A stretch of 11,793 bases of DNA from Flavobacteriales bacterium. GTDB taxonomy: Bacteria > Bacteroidota > Bacteroidia > Flavobacteriales_D > Sanyastnellaceae. The stretch spans positions 1 to 11,793 of the forward strand of contig CANGVZ010000034.1 of the NCBI GenBank assembly GCA_947457285.1, in the 5' to 3' direction. Position numbers and translations under genes: made by a program. Of the stretch, positions 1 to 5,304 are shown one piece after another. The notes under the pieces were generated by a model. That model saw nothing but the letters and a program-made list of their open reading frames with translations, was not told where the DNA came from and ran no database searches. How positions within the stretch are numbered: the stretch's first letter is position 1; each line of letters starts with the position of its first letter.

Positions 1-2868
1 AACTTCAGAGGCAACATTAGAAACATCGGAAGTAATAATCAAACGGGCGTCACTCTGCAAGCCTCAGTGACCAATCAATCTTCTACAGTCGTTCACACAT
101 CATCGAGCAGTGCTATCAATCTGGTATCAGGTGAGAACTCTTCGCTTCAAACCTCTGCCACTTTTACTCCCACTGCTATTGTCCAGAATTACACGGTACA
201 GATTTCGGCAAACATGCCCGCCGTTGACGAAAATCCAGCCAACAACGTAGCCGTTAGTGATTTTTCTGTCACCCAATATACCTACGCGAGAGATGAAGGT
301 CCAACAGAAAACTTCTTCGTTCCTCCAGCTCAATATCTCAACGACAGAATGGAGATAGGAAACGTCTTTGAAGGTCGTAATTCAAATAGAAAGTGTACAA
401 GTTTACAAGTAGCTATCGGTGAAGGAACAACAGTTGGAAGTCAAATTCAAGCGGTAGTCTACAACGAAGAAATGACAGAGATTAGAGCGGTTTCTAATCC
501 GTATACCGTCAATCTCGCAGATATTAATCAGCTTGGGCAAGAGAAATTCGTAACGCTACAATTGACGACACCTGTCACCATGTGGGCAGATTCTTTTTTT
601 GTAGCTATGGTGAAAAGCCTGGATACCAACGCTCCCTTCAGAGTGTGCAGAAGCGGTCAGTCGCCAACGAGCACAAGCTTCGTAAATTTTTATGATTCGA
701 ATGCGCTCTTTTTTATCGGCGGCACCCCCATCGTGCGGATGAATATTTTTGTGAACTCACAAAATCCAGGTTGCACTGATGCTTCGGCTATGAACTTCAA
801 TCCTACCGCCAATGTGAATGATGGCAGCTGTCGTTATCCCGGTTGTACCATTACTTATGCTACCAATTACAATCCCGCTGCTAACTTCTTTGACGACTCA
901 TGTATTGTACCTGGGTGCACAGATCCCTCAGCATTCAACTATGATCCGCTTGCTACCATCGACAATGGATCGTGTATCAATGGAGGTTGCACCAATCCGG
1001 ATGCTACCAATTTTGATCCCAGCGCAGAAGTCGATGATGGTTCATGCATTGTGCCTGGTTGTACCAATCCACAAGCTACCAATTTCAACCCCGCAGCCAC
1101 AATAGATAATGGCACCTGCGTAGTGCCCGGATGTACCAATCCTGCAGCAGCCAATTACAATCCAAGCGCAACATTTGACGATGGCTCATGCGTAATCGCA
1201 GGATGCACAAACCCGGATGCAATCAATTATAATCCTAATGCGACTTTGGACAATGGAACATGCATCATTCAAGGATGTCTAGACCCCAATGCTTCCAATT
1301 ATAACCCACTTGCCAACCAAAGCAATAATTCATGCATTTATTTAGGTTGCACCAATCCGATAGCTACCAACTATAACCCACAAGCCAATCAAGACGATGG
1401 CTCCTGCATCATTACAGGTTGCACCAATGAAAGCGCCCTCAACTTCAACCCTGATGCGAACCAAGATGATGGTAGTTGCCAAATTGAAGGATGTACAGAC
1501 TCTGTAGCTGATAATTATAATCCCGAAGCCAACATCGAAGACGGTTCGTGTATCTACATCGGCTGTACCGACCCTGATGCAAGCAACTTCGATCCAACAG
1601 CATTGGAAGATGACGGTACTTGTATCTATCCAGGTTGTAATGATCAAAATGCCATCAACTTTGACCCGCAAGCCAATCAAAACGATGGCAGCTGTATCTA
1701 TAATTCCCCAGTGTTTAGCATCAATACTACAAGTGGCTGTTCTCCCCTTACGGTTTTGGTAACAAATCAAACTGCCGTCAATGAACAATCCATTTGTGAG
1801 TTTTATCTAAACGATGTTTTGGTACACAGTGGTTGCGAATCTTCTTTCGACCTCGTCATTGAAGAAGGCGGAGAGTATCAAATAGAATATTTTGTGACTC
1901 AAGGAGAATCAATAGAGTCTGCCCTCAGCTCACCAATCATCGTCACTCAAACACCGGACACTCCGATTGTGTCATATAACTCAAATGCCAATGAAATTAG
2001 TTGTTCCAACTGCTCTATTGGTTTACCAGAGTGGTATCTAGATGATACACTTCTTCCATTTACGAGCACCACTATTTCTACGCTTACTGGAAATGTGGTG
2101 GATAATGGATTCTATGAATTGAGTTTGAATAATGACAACTGTATCTCCAGCTCAGAACCATTGTTGGTTTTAGAACCAAGCATCGAGCTTATCGTAAACG
2201 ACCAATGCGCTCCCGCTGTAATTGAAATCGTCAACAATACCGATATTCCTGCGGGTGCGGTAATGATCGTCAACTTTGGAATTGGAAATAGTCTTGTGTT
2301 GGAACCTGGAAGTAACTTCTTCAATTACGTAAATCCAGGTGTATTCGACATAGAGATAGACTTGTCCTTTAACTCTAATGTCGCCGAATGGAATCAATCG
2401 GTAGAGATCTCAGATGCAATTGACCCTCAATTGGAATGGCTTGCCGATCAAGACCTGGTAGTATGTTCGAATTGCGAAGGAAACGGAACCACTGTATGGA
2501 CAGTAGATGGTATAGCGGCTGGAGAGGGCAGCAGTATTTCCGATGACTTGGGCACGATCTATTCTGCCAGTCTCACGAATAGTTTTGGCTGTGTAGGAAC
2601 CGCAGCGGTTGTTATCTCCAACATTCAAGAATTGAGCGCATTGGAATGGACGATCTATCCCAACCCGTCGGCGGGCATTTTTAGAGTAGCAAGCACCTCT
2701 GTGATTGAAAGATTAGAATTGATCAACGCAATCGGGCAAAAGGTAATCGAACAGAACAACCTAAATCTCACTGAAACACTGGTTCAATGGGATATTCAGG
2801 GCACTTACTTGTTGAGAATGTACGCTGGAGGTCAATGGGTTGAGTCGCGAGTTTTGATTGTTAGATAA
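1..2868 (+). CDS. Large secreted multidomain protein with 13 cysteine repeats and T9SS sorting domain (5' partial)
   Basis: The frame is open from the first base, so the start lies outside the window. A GTG at 67 is internal, not a credible start. The visible 955 residues read in this order. Residues 1-93 resemble a CARDB-like beta-sandwich (ending in an ENPANN motif). Residues about 98-252 form a beta-rich domain I cannot name. Residues 256-567 are thirteen 24-residue repeats with two Cys each. Residues about 571-874 are a duplicated pair of PKD-like and Ig-like domains. Residues about 882-955 are a type A T9SS sorting domain, with the YPNPSAG motif and a final basic VLIVR. The protein is therefore expected to cross the outer membrane through T9SS and be surface-anchored or released. 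Adhesion or matrix binding is a plausible role but is inferred. No catalytic domain is visible; one could lie upstream. No clear terminator follows the stop at 2866. Confidence 0.9.
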   Translation, partial: NFRGNIRNIGSNNQTGVTLQASVTNQSSTVVHTSSSSAINLVSGENSSLQTSATFTPTAIVQNYTVQISANMPAVDENPANNVAVSDFSVTQYTYARDEGPTENFFVPPAQYLNDRMEIGNVFEGRNSNRKCTSLQVAIGEGTTVGSQIQAVVYNEEMTEIRAVSNPYTVNLADINQLGQEKFVTLQLTTPVTMWADSFFVAMVKSLDTNAPFRVCRSGQSPTSTSFVNFYDSNALFFIGGTPIVRMNIFVNSQNPGCTDASAMNFNPTANVNDGSCRYPGCTITYATNYNPAANFFDDSCIVPGCTDPSAFNYDPLATIDNGSCINGGCTNPDATNFDPSAEVDDGSCIVPGCTNPQATNFNPAATIDNGTCVVPGCTNPAAANYNPSATFDDGSCVIAGCTNPDAINYNPNATLDNGTCIIQGCLDPNASNYNPLANQSNNSCIYLGCTNPIATNYNPQANQDDGSCIITGCTNESALNFNPDANQDDGSCQIEGCTDSVADNYNPEANIEDGSCIYIGCTDPDASNFDPTALEDDGTCIYPGCNDQNAINFDPQANQNDGSCIYNSPVFSINTTSGCSPLTVLVTNQTAVNEQSICEFYLNDVLVHSGCESSFDLVIEEGGEYQIEYFVTQGESIESALSSPIIVTQTPDTPIVSYNSNANEISCSNCSIGLPEWYLDDTLLPFTSTTISTLTGNVVDNGFYELSLNNDNCISSSEPLLVLEPSIELIVNDQCAPAVIEIVNNTDIPAGAVMIVNFGIGNSLVLEPGSNFFNYVNPGVFDIEIDLSFNSNVAEWNQSVEISDAIDPQLEWLADQDLVVCSNCEGNGTTVWTVDGIAAGEGSSISDDLGTIYSASLTNSFGCVGTAAVVISNIQELSALEWTIYPNPSAGIFRVASTSVIERLELINAIGQKVIEQNNLNLTETLVQWDIQGTYLLRMYAGGQWVESRVLIVR
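766..1701 (+). repeat. 13 tandem 72-bp units coding 24-residue Cys repeats
   Basis: Thirteen consecutive units of exactly 72 bases (936 in total) with no insertion or deletion. Each encodes the pattern G-C-T-[DN]-x3-A-x-N-[YF]-[ND]-P-x-A-x3-[DN]-[DN]-[GS]-[ST]-C, with a few deviations such as T to L in unit 8 and T to N in unit 13. Every unit has two Cys, giving 26 in the array. Synonymous positions vary freely (GGT, GGA, GGC and GGG for the first Gly; TGC and TGT for Cys) while the protein pattern holds, so the array is old and selected at protein level. Similar repeats occur in secreted proteins of marine bacteria as far as I recall, but I cannot name a family. The Asp/Asn-rich loops beside Cys suggest a disulfide-braced, possibly calcium-binding rod; that is inference. 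Confidence 0.95.
1711..2622 (+). repeat. Duplicated two-domain module (PKD-like plus CSNC Ig-like), A-B-A-B
   Basis: Two diverged copies of a pair of beta-sandwich-like domains lie between the 24-residue repeats and the sorting domain. The A domains (about 1711-1956 and 2179-2409) begin with Cys-[SA]-Pro then a hydrophobic strand and VTNQT or VNNTD, the usual look of PKD-type domains in T9SS cargo. The B domains (about 1960-2172 and 2422-2622) each carry the motif C-S-N-C (bases 2002-2013 and 2464-2475), then Trp with an acidic turn (WYLDD or WTVDG), and close near a single Cys. Domain edges are estimates. Similarity between the copies is seen only at these key residues. Confidence 0.6.
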
Positions 2869-2880
2869 TTTCAACGAAAA

Positions 2881-2992
2881 GTTAATCCTCTTAAGAATGC
2901 GTTAATTTCGAAAGGACTGGGGAAATTGATTGCACTTTTGTATCAAACAAAAGGCCCGTCGGAACGGGAGATTGTGTTAATTATTGGTTAAT
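2881..2992 (+). promoter_or_regulatory. Upstream region with four GTTAAT hexamers and a small hairpin
   Basis: This sits in the 192-base gap between the large secreted gene and the DUF1573 gene. The hexamer GTTAAT appears at 2881, 2901, 2976 and 2987, all in the same direction. The spacings of 20 and 11 bases for two of the pairs are close to whole helical turns. A box CACTTTTG at 2933-2940 is one base off the Bacteroidota -7 consensus TAnnTTTG. CCCGT at 2955-2959 can pair with ACGGG at 2964-2968 around a 4-base loop. These could be operator sites or part of a distal promoter with a structured leader; function is inferred. Confidence 0.3.
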
Positions 2993-3002
2993 GCCTTCTC
3001 AA

Positions 3003-3028
3003 TTTGAATCATTCTGGCCCTAGTTTTG
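3003..3028 (+). promoter_or_regulatory. Candidate promoter of the DUF1573 gene
   Basis: TAGTTTTG at 3021-3028 matches the Bacteroidota sigma-factor -7 consensus TAnnTTTG exactly, with TTTG at 3003-3006 as a possible -33 element. The 14-base gap is shorter than the usual 17-23, which lowers confidence. Transcription would start near 3032-3035 and give a leader of about 26-29 bases, A-rich and without a Shine-Dalgarno motif, as is usual for highly translated genes in this phylum. Confidence 0.4.
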
Positions 3029-3060
3029 AGTTTAACAACGGAAACAAACAAAATAAACAA

Positions 3061-3513
3061 ATGAAAAAAGTTCTTCTTTCTTTGACCTTGGCATTCGGTA
3101 TTGCAGCTTTTGCTTCAGCACAATCTCAAGTAGTGAGCGGTCCTGCTATCTCTGTAGATAAGGAAGTTCACGATTATGGTACAGTTCCATTCGGTGGCAA
3201 CGGTACTTGCGAATTTAAAGTAACAAACACTGGTACTGAGCCTTTGATCCTCAGCAAGTGTAAGGGTTCATGCGGTTGCACAGTTCCTACTTGTGAGCCA
3301 AACCCAATCCTCCCAGGTCAATCTTCAGCTATCACTGTAAAGTATGACACAAAGCGTCCTGGTCCTATCAACAAATCAGTAACTATCAGCTCAAACGCTG
3401 TAAACGAGCCAACGAAAGTAGTTCGTATCAAAGGTACTGTTGAGTCAGATCCTAACGCTCCAGCTCCTGGTGGTGCTCCTGTTAAGTCACCAACTGGTGC
3501 TCCAAATAACTAA
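3061..3513 (+). CDS. Exported DUF1573 domain protein
   Basis: A 150-residue protein. The start is the ATG at 3061, because it opens a classic signal peptide (MKK, hydrophobic core, ASA then QSQ, cleavage after residue 20). The in-frame TTG at 3004 would add 19 residues ahead of the signal and overlap the likely promoter. Residues about 30-127 are a DUF1573 Ig-like domain with the family hallmarks HDYGTVPFG, VTNTGTEPL, SCGCTVP and a closing RIKGTVE. Residues 129-150 are a Pro/Ala/Gly-rich tail. Five Cys are present, four of them clustered as C67-x3-C71-x-C73-x4-C78, which could bind metal or form disulfides. Of 15 Gly codons 14 are GGT and both Arg codons are CGT, suggesting high expression. 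The family's role is not established. No T9SS tail is seen, so it is probably periplasmic or surface-associated. Confidence 0.93.
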   Translation: MKKVLLSLTLAFGIAAFASAQSQVVSGPAISVDKEVHDYGTVPFGGNGTCEFKVTNTGTEPLILSKCKGSCGCTVPTCEPNPILPGQSSAITVKYDTKRPGPINKSVTISSNAVNEPTKVVRIKGTVESDPNAPAPGGAPVKSPTGAPNN

Positions 3514-3535
3514 TAAAATTTAGTTTTTCAATCAT

Positions 3536-3567
3536 AAAAAAACCCTCACCAATGGTGAGGGTTTTTT
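3536..3567. terminator. Bidirectional intrinsic terminator
   Basis: A perfect inverted repeat CCCTCACC-AAT-GGTGAGGG (3543-3561) is flanked by seven A on the left (3536-3542) and six T on the right (3562-3567). It therefore works as a hairpin plus U-tract in both directions. It lies 22 bases after the DUF1573 stop codon and 28 bases after the stop of the convergent hydrolase-fold gene, so it can end both transcripts. Confidence 0.93.
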
Positions 3568-3589
3568 ATTGTCTTCTATTTTCTGTTGA

Positions 3590-5284
3590 TTATTCAATAA
3601 TCAATTTCTGTGTTGTTCTGCCTTTCGCAGTATTCAACTGAACGAAATAAACTCCTGATGGGAATTCATTCACATTAAATACGAGGTTGTTCGCATTGAT
3701 GTTTTGACGCTCAGCAACCACTTTACCAGTGATATCGATCAACTGGAACATATTGATAGTAGCTTCTGCCACTACTGCTACGCGATCGTTAGCTGGGTTA
3801 GGATAAACAGAGAAGCTATTGGTAGATTCTTTCTCCTGAACGTTGTCTGGTGCGCACACACTTCCTGGGAAGTTGAATACGCAAGCGATACGTGGAAGGA
3901 TATAACCATTGATAGAATCAAGATAAGCCATACCTTTTTCAGCAGACATGTCTGGATTTGAGTTCAAACTTGCCATGTGCGCAGTGATAGGGTTGCCACC
4001 TACTTGACCTACTACAGTTTGAGAAATCGCACTGTTTGGATCCCACCATTCCCATGGACCTGATTCATTAGCCAAGAATGGACGCAATGGACGAATAAGT
4101 GGATACAAACCTTCTACACCAGTTTCAATAGTAATAGAACCTCCATTTGCAACTTCGATGGTCTCACCATAAAGCGCACGTGCAGCATCTGTATAAGGAT
4201 CACCATTTGGAATGTTTGCAAACGCAGCATTGTTTCCGAGATCATTTGCTTTTTTAATGAAAACATTAGCACCGTCAACATCTACAACCTCTTCGAGTGT
4301 AGTTGGAACGATTACAGTACCTTCATCAAATGGAGCGAAGTCGTCGCGTACGCAGTTGATAGCCATCATTGGCGCATCACCAGCTTCCAACCAAGACTCA
4401 TCAGCAAGTGCACCACCTGCGTTGATTGACACTTGGAAGTCGGCAGATACCGGACTTGGACGATAAAGGTTCAAGCTGTTTGGGAAACCGAAACCATCTA
4501 CTGTTCCAACTTGCAAGGTATCAACGTAAGAAACTGTTTCATCAAAAGGATTTGGACGGAATTTTTCCAAGAACAACTCTGTCGCTGCATCATCCAAAGT
4601 AGCTGCTGCCTGAGCAACGTAGCCACCAGAACCTTGTCCATAAACTACAAACTTCTCTGGATCGATGTTGTAAGGGTTATCAGAATCACCTCTTAAGAAG
4701 CGAATACCTGCTTTCAAATCGTGAATGGCACGGTATACTGCATTCAAAAGCGTTCCTCTTCTTTCTTGAACAGTAGAAGCGATTGGGTTCCAACCGAGTC
4801 TATAGTCCATTGAAACGGCTACATAACCGCGCTTTGCCCATTCTCTGCAGAGATAAACTGCTGCTGAGTCGTTCATCAAACCAGTAGTGCTACCGTTGAG
4901 GGGCGTAGGAAGGAAGTTACCAGTGTGCAAATAAATGATCACCGGACGGCTGTCCACTTCATCTACGTTGTTATCTGGATAATACACATCCATACGAATG
5001 TTCTGAAGCTTGATAGCGGTGCTTTGATCTGTAGGATCAAAATATGCTGCTGGGAATGAACCACCAGCATCAGCGATAGCGCTCAATTCACCCAGGTTTG
5101 GGAGTGTGTTGGCACTTTGAAAATTAGACAAGAGGAAGTTGATGTTTTGAGCATACACTACTCCTGTTTCCACCACAATTTCCGAATCATCGAAAATTGG
5201 GTCGATGTAGCGAGTCTGCGCCGACGACATCATCGGGAGGGCTGCTACCATTGCCACTAGGGCTGAACGTAGACATTTTTTCAT
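3590..5284 (-). CDS. T9SS-secreted alpha/beta-hydrolase-fold protein, possibly catalytically dead
   Basis: A 564-residue protein starting at ATG 5284. Signal peptide residues 1-22 (cleavage after SSA). An alpha/beta-hydrolase domain of carboxylesterase or BD-FAE type spans about 90-470, and residues about 490-564 are a type A T9SS sorting domain (VYPNPAND, ending KLIIE). Fold landmarks are the oxyanion strand IIYLH (116-120), DYRLGW (160-165), the helix HDLKAGIRFLR (188-198), the elbow strand and turn VYGQGSGG (214-221) and an acid loop RDDFAP (313-318). Set against the usual GESAGG, the nucleophile position is Gly218 and Ser219 is shifted by one; the usual HGGGF is HTGNF (120-124). His436 is the only plausible late catalytic His. 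It is annotated as a hydrolase by fold, while activity is doubtful. It lies 20 bases downstream of the TonB-dependent receptor gene and is probably co-transcribed, so a role in handling that receptor's ligand at the cell surface is likely. Confidence 0.88.
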   Translation of the reverse strand: MKKCLRSALVAMVAALPMMSSAQTRYIDPIFDDSEIVVETGVVYAQNINFLLSNFQSANTLPNLGELSAIADAGGSFPAAYFDPTDQSTAIKLQNIRMDVYYPDNNVDEVDSRPVIIYLHTGNFLPTPLNGSTTGLMNDSAAVYLCREWAKRGYVAVSMDYRLGWNPIASTVQERRGTLLNAVYRAIHDLKAGIRFLRGDSDNPYNIDPEKFVVYGQGSGGYVAQAAATLDDAATELFLEKFRPNPFDETVSYVDTLQVGTVDGFGFPNSLNLYRPSPVSADFQVSINAGGALADESWLEAGDAPMMAINCVRDDFAPFDEGTVIVPTTLEEVVDVDGANVFIKKANDLGNNAAFANIPNGDPYTDAARALYGETIEVANGGSITIETGVEGLYPLIRPLRPFLANESGPWEWWDPNSAISQTVVGQVGGNPITAHMASLNSNPDMSAEKGMAYLDSINGYILPRIACVFNFPGSVCAPDNVQEKESTNSFSVYPNPANDRVAVVAEATINMFQLIDITGKVVAERQNINANNLVFNVNEFPSGVYFVQLNTAKGRTTQKLIIE

Positions 5285-5304
5285 TGGCTTGTTTATTTTG
5301 GTTG

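Noticed and set aside
766..1701. CRISPR-like array, because of regular 72-base periodicity
   Set aside because: There are no near-identical repeats separated by unique spacers; the units are diverged coding repeats in one open frame.
1342..1788. 148-codon open frame opposite the repeat array (minus strand)
   Set aside because: It lies wholly inside the large secreted gene, mirrors the 72-base repeat and shows no domain; it is a by-product of the repeat's codon pattern.
3004..3060. TTG start extending the DUF1573 protein by 19 residues
   Set aside because: The ATG at 3061 opens a complete signal peptide, and the extension would run through an exact -7 promoter box.
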